Origin: Rodentibacter mrazii
Lineage (GTDB): Bacteria; Pseudomonadota; Gammaproteobacteria; Enterobacterales; Pasteurellaceae
NCBI RefSeq assembly: GCF_001998825.1
Contig: NZ_MLHG01000050.1
Coordinates: 1-41,772, forward strand
DNA: 41,772 nt
Direction of reading: 5' to 3'
Part shown: one piece after another, positions 28,146-37,096 of the stretch
Layout: every line of letters starts with the position of its first letter
How positions within the stretch are numbered: position 1 is the stretch's first letter
Notes under the pieces: generated by a model
What the model saw: only the letters and a program-made list of their open reading frames with translations
What the model was told of the DNA's origin: nothing
Databases searched by the model: none
Made by a program: the position numbers and the translations under genes

Positions 28146-29111
28146 ATGATCGATTTTCGCCCTTTTTATCAACAAATCGCCACAAGCCCTCTCTCTGATT
28201 GGCTTGAAACCCTCCCTCTCCAAATAAAAGAGTGGGAAAAACAAACTCATGGTGATTACGAGAAATGGTCAAAAATCATCGACTTTTTACCTGACTTAAC
28301 GGCAGATACCATTGATTTAAAAAATGCGGTGAAATCTGACCGCACTTCTCCCCTTTCGGAAGGCGAAAAACAGCGCATTATTCATCATTTAAAACAGCTT
28401 ATGCCATGGCGAAAAGGGCCTTATCATCTATTTGGTATTCATATAGATTGCGAATGGCGTTCTGATTTTAAATGGGATCGTGTGCTTCCTCATCTCGCCC
28501 CCCTAAAAGATCGCACTATTTTAGATGTGGGCTGCGGTAGCGGTTATCATATGTGGCGTATGCTGGGTGAGGGAGCCAAAATGGTGGTAGGCATTGATCC
28601 TACCGAACTTTTTCTCTGCCAATTTGAAGCCGTACGTAAATTATTAAACAACGATCGCCGCGTAAACCTCATTCCGCTTGGCATAGAACAAATGCAGCCC
28701 CTTGCTGCCTTTGACACGGTTTTTTCCATGGGCGTACTTTATCATCGAAAATCCCCCTTGGATCATCTGACCCAGCTAAAAAACCAACTGAAAAAAGGTG
28801 GGGAATTAGTACTGGAAACGCTAGTCATTGATGGCGATGTCAATAGCGTTCTCGTACCGACCGATCGCTATGCCAAAATGAAAAATGTGTATTTTATTCC
28901 CTCTGTTCCCGCCTTAATAAACTGGTTGGAAAAAGCGGGTTTTACCAATGTTCGCTGTGTGGACGTTGCCATTACAACACTGGAAGAACAACGTAAAACC
29001 GATTGGCTGGAAAATGAAAGCCTCATTGATTTTTTAGATCCGAATGATCATAGTAAAACGATTGAGGGCTATCCGGCACCTAAAAGAGCGGTCATTTTGG
29101 CGAATAAATAA
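28146..29111 (+). CDS. cmoB: tRNA U34 carboxymethyltransferase
   Basis: SAM-fold enzyme that uses carboxy-S-adenosylmethionine to convert 5-hydroxyuridine 34 into 5-carboxymethoxyuridine in tRNA. The 321-residue protein carries the cofactor motif [20 protein letters not shown] near residue 120 and [16 protein letters not shown] near 195, both typical of CmoB. Length matches E. coli CmoB. It is divergent from rng. The partner gene cmoA is not in this window. One USS (28339-28347) lies inside the gene. The ATG follows AAGGA. Confidence 0.94.
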   Translation: MIDFRPFYQQIATSPLSDWLETLPLQIKEWEKQTHGDYEKWSKIIDFLPDLTADTIDLKNAVKSDRTSPLSEGEKQRIIHHLKQLMPWRKGPYHLFGIHIDCEWRSDFKWDRVLPHLAPLKDRTILDVGCGSGYHMWRMLGEGAKMVVGIDPTELFLCQFEAVRKLLNNDRRVNLIPLGIEQMQPLAAFDTVFSMGVLYHRKSPLDHLTQLKNQLKKGGELVLETLVIDGDVNSVLVPTDRYAKMKNVYFIPSVPALINWLEKAGFTNVRCVDVAITTLEEQRKTDWLENESLIDFLDPNDHSKTIEGYPAPKRAVILANK

Positions 29112-29116
29112 AACAA

Positions 29117-29146
29117 AAAAGTGCGGTTAAAATTAACCGCACTTTT
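29117..29146. terminator. Uptake-signal dyad terminator between cmoB and maeB
   Basis: A perfect 14-bp inverted repeat, AAAAGTGCGGTTAA and TTAACCGCACTTTT around two bases, made of two perfect USS. It sits between the 3' ends of convergent cmoB and maeB and should act in both directions. Confidence 0.85.
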
Positions 29147-29160
29147 CATTAATAAAATAC

Positions 29161-31431
29161 CTAATCTTGCTGTGCCTGTACCGCTGCGTAAGCAATCATA
29201 TTAATAATACGACGAACGGAGGCTGACGGGTTTAAAATATGGGCGGATTTATTCATTCCCATCAAGATTGGACCAACGGTGACTGCGGTGGTAGTACCAC
29301 GCAATAGGCTATAACTAATACGTGCAGCACTTAAATTAGGGAACACAAGCAGATTTGCCGAGCCTTTTAATGGGCTATCCGGCATGACTTCAGCACGTTG
29401 TGCCGCACAAAGCGCAATATCCCCCCGCATTTCGCCATCAATCATTAATTGTGGGTTATGTTCTTGTACAATCTTCAAGGCATCACGTACTTTCGGTGCG
29501 CCTAGCGTGTTCGATGAACCAAAATTGGAATGAGAAAGCAAAGCGACTGCAGGTTCAATACCAAAACGATGTACTTCATCCGCTGCCATTAAGGTAATTT
29601 CCGCCAATTCTTCCGCACTTGGGTCATCATTGACATGCGTATCCGTTAAGAAAACATTACCACTTGGCAATACAAGACTATTTAAAGCCGCGGCGGTTTT
29701 TACACCATTTTTCAAGCCAATAATATCTTTAATGGAGTCTAAATGTTTACCATAAGAACCAAACAAACCACATACTAATCCGTCCGCATAGCCTAAATTT
29801 ACCAAGACGGAGGCAAGCACTGTTGTATTTGAACGCACAACACGTTTAGCGATTGCCGGCGTGATACCTTTACGTTTTGTGAGGTTGTAATAATATTTCC
29901 AACATTCTTCATAGCGTGGATTATTTTCATTATCCACCACTTCTACGTTTACCCCCACTTCTAAGCGTAAACCCAACTTTTTGATTTTTTCCTCAATCAC
30001 TTCTTTACGACCAATTAAAATTGGCGAGGCGAGCTCCATGGAAACGACTTCTTGTACAGCATGTAGGGCTTTTGTCTCTTCACCTTCAGCAAGAATAATA
30101 CGTTGTTTTGCGGATTTGGCTTGGCTAAAAATCGGACGCATAAATAAGCTGGTTTTATAAACAAACTGCGTAAGTTTTTCGGTATATTCACTCCAATTCT
30201 CAATTGGACGTGTCGCTACGCCGGATTCCATTGCTGCTTTTGCCACTGCCGGTGCGATACGTACAATTAAACGAGGGTCGAATGGGCGTGGAATCACATA
30301 CTCAGGACCAAATGTTGCACCTTCACCGCCATAAGCAGAGGTTACTACATCATTTTGTTCCTCAAGGGCAAGATCGGCAATAGCATAAACCGCCGCACGT
30401 TTCATTTCTTCATTAATCGTAGTTGCCCCAACATCTAGCGCACCACGGAAGATGAACGGGAAACAAAGCACATTATTGACTTGGTTTGGATAGTCTGAAC
30501 GACCGGTACAGACTATCACATCGGGGCGCACTGCTTTCGCTTCCGGTGGGGTAATTTCCGGATTTGGATTTGCCAAAGCAAGAATAATCGGGTGTGCCGC
30601 CATGGTTTTTACCATATTTTGTGTCAATGCACCGGCTGCTGAACAACCGAGGAAAATATCCGTATTCGGAATGGCATCAGCTAATGTACGCCAACCATTA
30701 TCTTCAATCGCATAATCTTCTTTCGTTTGATCCATACGATCACCACGATTTTTATAGACCACGCCTTTTGAATCACAAATGGTGATGTTTTCACGTTTCA
30801 TCCCAAGGGAAAGCAATAAATTCAAACAAGCAATTGAAGCCGCACCAGCGCCTGATGCAACAAGACGCACCTCCTCAATTTTTTTACCTATGATGCGAAG
30901 TGAATTAATAATTGCCGCCGCACTAATAATTGCTGTGCCGTGTTGATCATCGTGGAACACGGGAATATTCATACGTTCACGTAATTTTTGTTCAATATAA
31001 AAACATTCCGGCGCTTTAATATCTTCAAGATTTACGCCACCAAAGGTAGGTTCAAGAGAAGCGATAATATCCACTAATTTGTCCGGATCATGTTCATTCA
31101 CTTCAATATCAAATACATTAATACCGGCAAATTTTTTAAATAGGACACCCTTTCCTTCCATCACGGGCTTACCGGCAAGCGCGCCAATATTCCCTAATCC
31201 AAGAACTGCCGTACCGTTTGAAATAACTGCGACTAAATTACCACGTGCGGTATATTTATAAGAAGCCAACGGATCTTTTTCAATTTCTAAACAAGGTTCC
31301 GCCACGCCGGGAGAATAAGCGAGGGCTAAATCGCGCTGGGTTGCCAATGATTTGGTGGGGGTAACTTCAATTTTGCCGGGAATAGGAAACTCGTGAAAAT
31401 CCAATGCTGCTTGGCGTAGTTGTTCGCTCAT
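29161..31431 (-). CDS. maeB: NADP-dependent malic enzyme with phosphotransacetylase-like domain
   Basis: Cytoplasmic enzyme converting malate to pyruvate and CO2 with reduction of NADP. The 756-residue protein has the MaeB fusion: an N-terminal malic enzyme part (about residues 1-430) with [10 protein letters not shown] near 35 and the nucleotide-binding stretch [19 protein letters not shown] near 190, then a C-terminal phosphate-acetyltransferase-like part (about 430-756) that is regulatory rather than catalytic in E. coli. The ATG at 31431 follows GGAG at good spacing. Length is close to E. coli MaeB (759). Confidence 0.95.
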   Translation of the reverse strand: MSEQLRQAALDFHEFPIPGKIEVTPTKSLATQRDLALAYSPGVAEPCLEIEKDPLASYKYTARGNLVAVISNGTAVLGLGNIGALAGKPVMEGKGVLFKKFAGINVFDIEVNEHDPDKLVDIIASLEPTFGGVNLEDIKAPECFYIEQKLRERMNIPVFHDDQHGTAIISAAAIINSLRIIGKKIEEVRLVASGAGAASIACLNLLLSLGMKRENITICDSKGVVYKNRGDRMDQTKEDYAIEDNGWRTLADAIPNTDIFLGCSAAGALTQNMVKTMAAHPIILALANPNPEITPPEAKAVRPDVIVCTGRSDYPNQVNNVLCFPFIFRGALDVGATTINEEMKRAAVYAIADLALEEQNDVVTSAYGGEGATFGPEYVIPRPFDPRLIVRIAPAVAKAAMESGVATRPIENWSEYTEKLTQFVYKTSLFMRPIFSQAKSAKQRIILAEGEETKALHAVQEVVSMELASPILIGRKEVIEEKIKKLGLRLEVGVNVEVVDNENNPRYEECWKYYYNLTKRKGITPAIAKRVVRSNTTVLASVLVNLGYADGLVCGLFGSYGKHLDSIKDIIGLKNGVKTAAALNSLVLPSGNVFLTDTHVNDDPSAEELAEITLMAADEVHRFGIEPAVALLSHSNFGSSNTLGAPKVRDALKIVQEHNPQLMIDGEMRGDIALCAAQRAEVMPDSPLKGSANLLVFPNLSAARISYSLLRGTTTAVTVGPILMGMNKSAHILNPSASVRRIINMIAYAAVQAQQD

Positions 31432-31520
31432 ATAAGTACTCCATTGTTGTGATACGGAACTTGGTTAACACATAACCAAATTGAAAAAACGGCTTGATTA
31501 TACTCCCTTTTTTTGCCTAA

Positions 31521-31550
31521 ATTTGTGATGAACCGCAAATTTTCACAAAT
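31521..31550. promoter_or_regulatory. Inverted repeat in the maeB / DUF1919 divergent region
   Basis: ATTTGTGA (31521-31528) and TCACAAAT (31543-31550) are perfect 8-bp inverted arms with a 14-base spacer, in the 190-base space between maeB and the DUF1919 gene. The arms look like CRP half-sites but the spacing is too wide for one dimer. The binding protein is unknown. Confidence 0.4.
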
Positions 31551-31569
31551 CTTTTACAAAAATTATAGG

Positions 31570-31598
31570 TTGAATTCACAGATTAAAGGGGGTAGCAT
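31570..31598 (+). promoter_or_regulatory. Candidate promoter for the DUF1919 gene
   Basis: TTGAAT (31570-31575) and TAGCAT (31593-31598) are separated by 17 bases, placing a start near 31605 and a short leader before the ribosome site AGGAG at 31609. The boxes are moderate matches to sigma-70 consensus. Confidence 0.35.
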
Positions 31599-31621
31599 AC
31601 AATTATTCAGGAGAGGTACTA

Positions 31622-32248
31622 TTGCTATCACAAATTAAAACCGCAGTAAATCAACTGCAAAGAAAATTCATTAATCATCAGCTCAGATCGCGTTTAAAAA
31701 ACCATGGTATGACGGTTATCTCTGCTAACTGTGTGGGTGCGTTTATTTTGCACGATCTCGGTGAACCTTTTAACTCACCTTTTGTTAATCTTTACTTAAG
31801 CCCTAAAAACTTTATTCGTTATTTGCAGAATATTGTTTTTTATCAACAACAATCCCTTGAGTTTATTGCTTCTGAAAAAAACTACCCAATCGGAAAATTG
31901 GCAGATATTGAAATTCATTTCATGCATTATCATAGTGAGCAAGAGGCAAGAGAAAAATGGCAAACCCGCTCTTCTCGGATCAATCCAGATAATTTGTTTA
32001 TCATCATGACAGATAAAGACGGGGCACAGGGTATCGCTTATGAAGAGCTGGAAGAATTCGATCGGCTTCCCTTTAAAAATAAAGTGGTGTTTACCCATAA
32101 ACCTTACCCAGACTTACGCTCTGCGTTTTACATTCAAGGTTTTGAACAACAAAATCAAGTGGGTGATTTATTTGCTTTTTCCGGTTGGAATGGCAAGAAA
32201 CATTATGATCAATTTGATTATGTAGCTTGGTTTAATCAAGATTCATAG
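31622..32248 (+). CDS. DUF1919 family protein, probably linked to surface polysaccharide
   Basis: 208-residue protein with the N-terminal pattern VISANCVGAFILHDLGEPFN followed by SPFVNLYLSPKNFIRYLQN, which I recognise as DUF1919; relatives are often found in capsule, LPS or exopolysaccharide gene clusters, but no reaction has been established to my knowledge. No signal peptide or clear membrane segment. C-terminal motifs include FIIMTDKDGAQ and FSGWNGKKHYDQFDY. Translation appears to start at TTG (31622) eight bases after AGGAG. Here it stands alone, between maeB and the sulfatase module, with no polysaccharide genes nearby. No USS occurs in it. Confidence 0.7.
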   Translation: MLSQIKTAVNQLQRKFINHQLRSRLKNHGMTVISANCVGAFILHDLGEPFNSPFVNLYLSPKNFIRYLQNIVFYQQQSLEFIASEKNYPIGKLADIEIHFMHYHSEQEAREKWQTRSSRINPDNLFIIMTDKDGAQGIAYEELEEFDRLPFKNKVVFTHKPYPDLRSAFYIQGFEQQNQVGDLFAFSGWNGKKHYDQFDYVAWFNQDS

Positions 32249-32278
32249 ATTATTTAATAGTAGCGAACCGGTGTTTTA

Positions 32279-33097
32279 CTAAATTGCAAAAAAATACTGC
32301 CAAATTCCCATATAACAGGCAATAGTAAATAAAATCAATCCCAGTAATTTAGTGATCACTCGATCACTGATTAAATTGCGTAATTTCATGGAAAAATAAG
32401 CGCTTGCCAACGCGCCAAGCACAACAGCTCCGACAATCGCAAAGTTTACATAACCGAATTGCCAATCGGATAAATAAGGGGTGGCTAAATTTGACTGACG
32501 AGATAAATAACCATAAAGGTTACCCACTCCACCAAATACCATCATATAGTTGGTATATACCGCAATTTGTTTTGGACTGACGGATTTTAATTGTGCCACT
32601 AAGGGGGCCATAATTGAACCGCCACCAATTCCTGTAATGCCGGCAATAAATCCACCGAATCCACAGTACAACATTCCTGATAAAATTTCCGATTGATTTC
32701 GTTGTGCCGTTTCTTGAATATCTTTTCTGTATAAAAGAGTGCGCAAACCGAGTAAGATTAAAGTAATTACAAAAATTGCCGAGATCAACTTATCAGAAAA
32801 GAAAAAACTCAATTCAAAGCCAATTTGTACACCTATAATGATGCCTATTGACCAAAAGATAAGATTTTTCTTATTAATTTTAATTGACTGCTGACGAAAT
32901 AAAGCTAAATTAATAATAGAAATACACATCACAATGGTGAGAGAACAAGCAGCAATAACCTGCATCGGTAGCTGTGGGAAAAGCGTGCGTAAAATCGGCA
33001 CCAATAAAACACCACCACCAACGCCAAATAAAGCAGACATAATATTGACTACAACACCACAAATGAACAAAATAAAAAAGATTGAAATAGTTGACAT
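32279..33097 (-). CDS. TauE/SafE-family anion exporter
   Basis: Multi-spanning inner-membrane protein of the TauE/SafE (sulfite, sulfoacetate and related anion exporter) family. Starting at MSTISIFFILF (33097) it has 272 residues and about eight membrane segments. The two repeated glycine-rich family motifs are visible: SALFGVGGGVLLVPIL near residue 21 and GGFIAGITGIGGGSIMAPLV near residue 152. The start at 33097 is preferred over 33109 because GGGAGGGA, which the longer frame would translate, is its ribosome site. It is divergent from a Crp/Fnr-type regulator, with a palindrome between them, and next to a sulfatase operon, suggesting that it exports sulfite, sulfate or a desulfated by-product. 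The substrate is inferred, not shown. Confidence 0.8.
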   Translation of the reverse strand: MSTISIFFILFICGVVVNIMSALFGVGGGVLLVPILRTLFPQLPMQVIAACSLTIVMCISIINLALFRQQSIKINKKNLIFWSIGIIIGVQIGFELSFFFSDKLISAIFVITLILLGLRTLLYRKDIQETAQRNQSEILSGMLYCGFGGFIAGITGIGGGSIMAPLVAQLKSVSPKQIAVYTNYMMVFGGVGNLYGYLSRQSNLATPYLSDWQFGYVNFAIVGAVVLGALASAYFSMKLRNLISDRVITKLLGLILFTIACYMGIWQYFFAI

Positions 33098-33155
33098 ATT
33101 CCCTCCCATTTAAAACAGGAGCATTCTACAATACGAGACTCCCTTTCATTTATGA

Positions 33156-33178
33156 TAATTGTCATATTACGACAATTA
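33156..33178. promoter_or_regulatory. Palindromic operator between the TauE-family gene and the Crp/Fnr-type regulator
   Basis: TAATTGTC (33156-33163) and GACAATTA (33171-33178) are perfect 8-bp inverted arms with a seven-base spacer, ending just before the ribosome site of the regulator gene. The position suggests autoregulation and control of the divergent exporter. The odd spacing differs from the CRP/FNR pattern, so the binding protein may be another factor. Confidence 0.55.
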
Positions 33179-33188
33179 AGGATAGCTT

Positions 33189-33746
33189 ATGTGCAAAGTA
33201 CCTATTTATACGCAATTAACAAATTGCCAAATCACTCAATTCTCCGTAAAAGAAAAAGGTACATTAATTTATCTACAAGGACGAAAAACCAAGGAGTTTT
33301 ATTATTTAAAATCCGGTTTAATTGGACTTTATCACATATTAGACAATGGGAAAGAAACACTGGTAAGAATTTACCAAGCACAAAGTTACTTTGGTTTTCG
33401 CACTTTTTTTGCACAAAATGATTACCATTGTTCCGCTAAGGTATTGAAATCCGCTGAAATCATTAAAATTACACCGCTGGATTTTGATAAATTTTGGCAA
33501 CAGAATGCCTCTTTTATGTTGTATTTACTCAAACAGCTTTCTACCGAATTACAAGATGCAGAATGCCGTTTATCAATGGCAGCCTATCAAAAAGTACAAG
33601 ATAGAATCTTACACAGTATAGATTATCTCAATTCCCATTATCCTAATTACCATTGGACAAATCGCGAAATCGCCGAATTCTCTGGGTGTGAAACAGAAAC
33701 CGCCATTCGAATTGGGAGAGAACTAAAAAAAATAAAAATGAAGTGA
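33189..33746 (+). CDS. Crp/Fnr-family transcription regulator of the sulfatase module
   Basis: 185-residue regulator with an N-terminal cyclic-nucleotide-binding-like beta roll (YYLKSGLIGLYHILDNGKET near residues 39-58, GF near the usual GE position) and a C-terminal helix-turn-helix (WTNREIAEFSGCETETAIRI, about residues 157-176). It lacks the conserved cAMP-contact RS pair of CRP and the N-terminal cysteine cluster of FNR, so the signal is unknown. The protein is short; the last DNA-binding wing is minimal. It starts at ATG 33189 behind AAGGA. It lies between the divergent exporter and the symporter-sulfatase-maturase genes, 138 bases before the symporter, and is the obvious local regulator. 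Confidence 0.75.
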   Translation: MCKVPIYTQLTNCQITQFSVKEKGTLIYLQGRKTKEFYYLKSGLIGLYHILDNGKETLVRIYQAQSYFGFRTFFAQNDYHCSAKVLKSAEIIKITPLDFDKFWQQNASFMLYLLKQLSTELQDAECRLSMAAYQKVQDRILHSIDYLNSHYPNYHWTNREIAEFSGCETETAIRIGRELKKIKMK

Positions 33747-33783
33747 TCAATTTTCAATTCCTAGATTAAGATCACATTTAATT

Positions 33784-33799
33784 TATGACAGAAATCATA
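33784..33799 (+). promoter_or_regulatory. CRP/FNR-type site at class II position before the symporter operon
   Basis: TATGA-CAGAAA-TCATA has perfect 5-bp arms with the 6-base spacer typical of CRP-family sites. With the TATGCT box at 33822-33827 and a start near 33833, the site is centred about -41.5, the class II activator position, and there is no good -35. The likely binder is the regulator encoded just upstream, or CRP itself. Confidence 0.6.
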
Positions 33800-33821
33800 T
33801 ATGCGTTGTTCAAATAGGTTT

Positions 33822-33827
33822 TATGCT
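33822..33827 (+). promoter_or_regulatory. Candidate -10 box of the symporter-sulfatase operon
   Basis: TATGCT, 57-62 bases before the symporter ATG. It is supported mainly by its spacing from the CRP-family site at 33784-33799. Confidence 0.45.
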
Positions 33828-33884
33828 ACTCCTGTCTCTTTCAGAGAGTTAATTTTTATCCATCGTTAACTAGGAGCAACATAT

Positions 33885-35570
33885 ATGACTATCACTATAA
33901 TTAGTTTTCTCGTTGTAACTGGATTCGTTGGTCTAATTTCTTGGTATCAAACCAAAAATGATGATTTCTCCAGTTCAAAAGGATATTTTTTAGCAGGGCG
34001 CGGATTGAGTGCAATTGTTATTGGTTGTTCAATGGTATTAAGCTCATTATCGACTGAACAGCTTATTGGTGTAAATGCGAATAGCTACGCCGGCAACTTT
34101 TCTATTATTGCTTGGACCATACCAACAGTCATCCCTCTATGCTTCTTGGCTTTATATCTACTACCTAAATATATTCGTAACGGTTATACAACCATTCCCG
34201 AGTTTTTTGAAAGTCGTTTTGACCGCCAAACCCGTTTGATTATGTCCGGTTTATTTTTGGTGTTTTATCTTTTTATTGTCATTCCGACCGCACTTTATAC
34301 CGGCGCAATCGCTTTTAACAAAATTTTTAATTTAGAAAGTGCTTTTGGGCTAAGTTATGGTGCCGCGATCACCTATACCGTCATCGCTATTGCCATCGTT
34401 GGTGCAATTTACGCTATTTTTGGTGGGTTAAAAGCTGTCGCTGTTTCTGATACTTGGAATGCTGTTATCTTAGTTATCGGTGCATTACTTGTACCAATTT
34501 TTGGTTTAATTCACTTAGGTAATGGGAGTTTTAGTGAAGGGCTACATATTATTACAACAACTCATGTAGAAAAATTCAATGCAATTGGAAGTGAAACAGA
34601 TGCTGTCCCTTGACCAACCATCTTCACCGGCATTATGCTTGTTCATTTCTTTTATTGGACAACGAACCAAGCTATTGTACAACGTGCATTAGGCGCAAAA
34701 GACTTAGCTTCAGGTCAAAAAGGAATTTTAGTCGCCGCGCTATTCCTTTTATTAATGCCATTAATCTTAAACTTACCGGGATTATTGAGTTTCCATATTT
34801 TAGGCGAAGGTTTAAAACCTATTGATGCGTCTTATCCGGAATTAGTTAATCGAACCTTCCCTACCGTTTTACAAGGTTTCTTTATTGCTGCGCTATTTGG
34901 GGCTATTTTAAGCACTTTTAACTCTTTCCTAAATTCTGCTGCAACAATTTATTGTAAAGATTTGCTCCCTTCGATTAGTAAAAGAAAATTTAGTGATGAA
35001 GAACTCATTCTCTACGCCAAAAAAGTTTCTACGGTCATGGCAATAGTAACGATGATTTTTGCGCCATTATTAATGTTCGGAACCGATGGCATTTTCTTAC
35101 TAACCAAACGCTTTGCCGGATTTGTCAATATCCCAATTGTAGCCTTATTTGCAATCGGTTTATTTAATAAAACAGTATCCGGTTTAGCCGCTCGCATTGC
35201 CTTATTCACTCACATTGTGCTTTATTTCTGCATCGTTTGGGTATTTGATGTCAAAATTAACTTTGTCTATGTGATGGCGGCATTATTTGTGTTTGATGTC
35301 GTATTAATGTTAATTTTAGGGATTTTCTTAAAACGAACGCCTTATGAAGAAAATAAAATCAATCATGCAGACATAAATTTAACCAACTGGAAATATGCAT
35401 CGCTCACAGTATGCTCATTAATCCTTGGTTTATTCATCTTATATGCATTGCTTTCACCAATTGGATTAGCTTCCGAAAACGGCAATCCCAAATTAGTAGT
35501 TGGTATTTATGCTTTACTACAAATTATCATCTTAATTTTCTTTGCATTAAAAAAGAATAAACAAGCATAA
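33885..35570 (+). pseudogene. Sodium/solute symporter (SSS family) interrupted by an in-frame TGA
   Basis: The frame from 33885 to 35570 encodes a full-length symporter of 561 codons with about 13 or more membrane segments, including [19 protein letters not shown] near residue 32 and FFYWTTNQAIVQRALGAK near residue 255, typical of SSS/SLC5 proteins. It is broken only by TGA at 34611-34613 (codon 243), where the family usually has Trp (AVP-W-PTIFTG is expected); a single G-to-A change of TGG explains it. No frameshift or other damage is visible and the frame resumes perfectly. No selenocysteine hairpin follows. The next base is C, a weak stop context, so low-level read-through by tRNA-Trp is conceivable. 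The likely cargo is a sulfated solute for the adjacent sulfatase. One USS lies inside (34287-34295). Alternatives are recent inactivation or a sequence error. Confidence 0.7.
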
Positions 35571-35581
35571 AGAGGAATGTA

Positions 35582-37030
35582 ATGAACAATATTATTTATA
35601 TTTTACTTGATCAAGTTCGTAAAGATATGCTCGGAACTTATGGGCATAGTATTGTAAAAACACCTAACCTTGATCGTTTAGCCCGTGATGGTATCCGCTT
35701 TAATAATGCCTTTACTCCGGCATCCGTATGCGGTCCTGCACGAACCTCATTATTCACAGGATTAATGCCTTCTAGCCATGGTATTATCAAAAACGGAGAA
35801 AAAGGCGGTTCAGGAGAAATCCCTCTACAAAATCCAAATATTGCCAATGTTCAAGGATACAATTCCTTTGTTATTGGTAAGTGGCATGTCGGTACGAAAT
35901 CAGTCCCGGAAGATTATGGTATTGCCGGCCACAATTTTGACGGCTATGGCTACCCCGGTAGCCAAGTCTATAAAAATATGGTGTTTAACCAACCTCCTAC
36001 TCATTCTAATCGCTATAAAGAATGGTTAATGGAAAAAGACTACGATATTCCAGAGGTCAGTCATGCCTATTTTGGCGATAATCCACATTTGCGGGTACAA
36101 GAATTGTGTGGGTTACTCTCCGGTACAAGAGAACAAACCATTGAATGGTTTATCATTGATGAAGCAAAAAAATATATCCTGCAATCTATTAATGAAAATA
36201 AACCATTTTTCGCTTGGATTAACTTCTGGGGACCACATACACCTTGTGTGATCCCAGAGCCTTATTATTCAATGTACAGCCCAGAAGATGTCATACTTGA
36301 TCCGAGTTTCTTTACCCCTTTGGAAGGGAAACCAAATCACTACCGCACAATATCCCAAATGTGGGGAATGTGGGAAGCAAGCGAAGAACGTTGGAAAGAA
36401 GTGATCACTAAATTTTGGGGTTATATTACCCTGATTGATGATGCTATCGGTGAACTATTTCAGTTTTTAGAGCAGCATCAGCTGTACGACAACACCTTTT
36501 TAGTTGCAACGGCCGATCATGGTGATGCGATGGGAGCACACAAAATGATTGAAAAAGGGGAGTTTATGTTCGACACCACCTACAATATTCCGTTGATTGT
36601 TAAAGATCCTAAATCTTCTCGAATCAACGAAGTAGATGACAATCTGGTTTATCTCCATGATTTAACTTCCACGGTGTATGATGTGGCGAATCAAGCGATC
36701 CCTCAAACTTTCCAAGGTGAGAGTATCCTACCGATAACACGCCGGCAGCAAAATAATCAACGTAAGGGGTTGCTATGCCAGCTTGCCGGTCATTTTGTTT
36801 ATTTTGAACAACGAATGTGGCGACGTAAAGACTATAAATTAGTTTTTAATGCAACTGATTACGGAGAGCTTTACAATATAGAACAAGATCCGGGAGAAAT
36901 GCACAATTTATTTTATGATTCCCAATATCAAGCAATCAAAAAAGAAATGTTGCAGGAAATGCATCAGGAAATGAAACGGTTAAATGATCCGTTAGAAAAT
37001 TGGCTTTATCGGATCATTGACGAAATCTAA
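35582..37030 (+). CDS. Sulfatase of the formylglycine-dependent type, predicted cytoplasmic
   Basis: 482-residue hydrolase of sulfate esters in the alkaline phosphatase superfamily. Cys50 in SVCGPARTSLFTG matches the C-x-P-x-R motif whose cysteine is converted to formylglycine. Metal-site residues include Asp10 in ILLDQVR and Asp312-His313 in ATADHGDAMG; the conserved lysine-histidine pair is in GKWHVG near residue 98. The C-terminal GELYNIEQDPGEMHNL is typical of the family. There is no signal peptide: the catalytic strand starts at residue 4, so the enzyme should act in the cytoplasm, fitting with an importer rather than a secreted enzyme. It starts 11 bases after the symporter. Its substrate cannot be read from the sequence. 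Maturation should depend on the radical SAM enzyme that follows. Confidence 0.88.
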   Translation: MNNIIYILLDQVRKDMLGTYGHSIVKTPNLDRLARDGIRFNNAFTPASVCGPARTSLFTGLMPSSHGIIKNGEKGGSGEIPLQNPNIANVQGYNSFVIGKWHVGTKSVPEDYGIAGHNFDGYGYPGSQVYKNMVFNQPPTHSNRYKEWLMEKDYDIPEVSHAYFGDNPHLRVQELCGLLSGTREQTIEWFIIDEAKKYILQSINENKPFFAWINFWGPHTPCVIPEPYYSMYSPEDVILDPSFFTPLEGKPNHYRTISQMWGMWEASEERWKEVITKFWGYITLIDDAIGELFQFLEQHQLYDNTFLVATADHGDAMGAHKMIEKGEFMFDTTYNIPLIVKDPKSSRINEVDDNLVYLHDLTSTVYDVANQAIPQTFQGESILPITRRQQNNQRKGLLCQLAGHFVYFEQRMWRRKDYKLVFNATDYGELYNIEQDPGEMHNLFYDSQYQAIKKEMLQEMHQEMKRLNDPLENWLYRIIDEI

Positions 37031-37096
37031 CATATTGAGAAAGTAATTAGGCGAGCATAAGGTTCGTCTAATTACATTGAGGAGATAACCTATTTT

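Noticed and set aside
33152-33421. Alternative plus-strand frame at the start of the regulator gene
   Set aside because: Overlaps the recognisable Crp/Fnr-type frame, begins inside the palindrome and lacks a ribosome site.
34611-34634. Selenocysteine insertion at the TGA in the symporter gene
   Set aside because: Positions 17, 23 and 24 from the UGA are C, U and U, not the bulged U and loop GU needed by SelB, and no stable hairpin forms. The family has Trp, not Cys or Sec, at this place.
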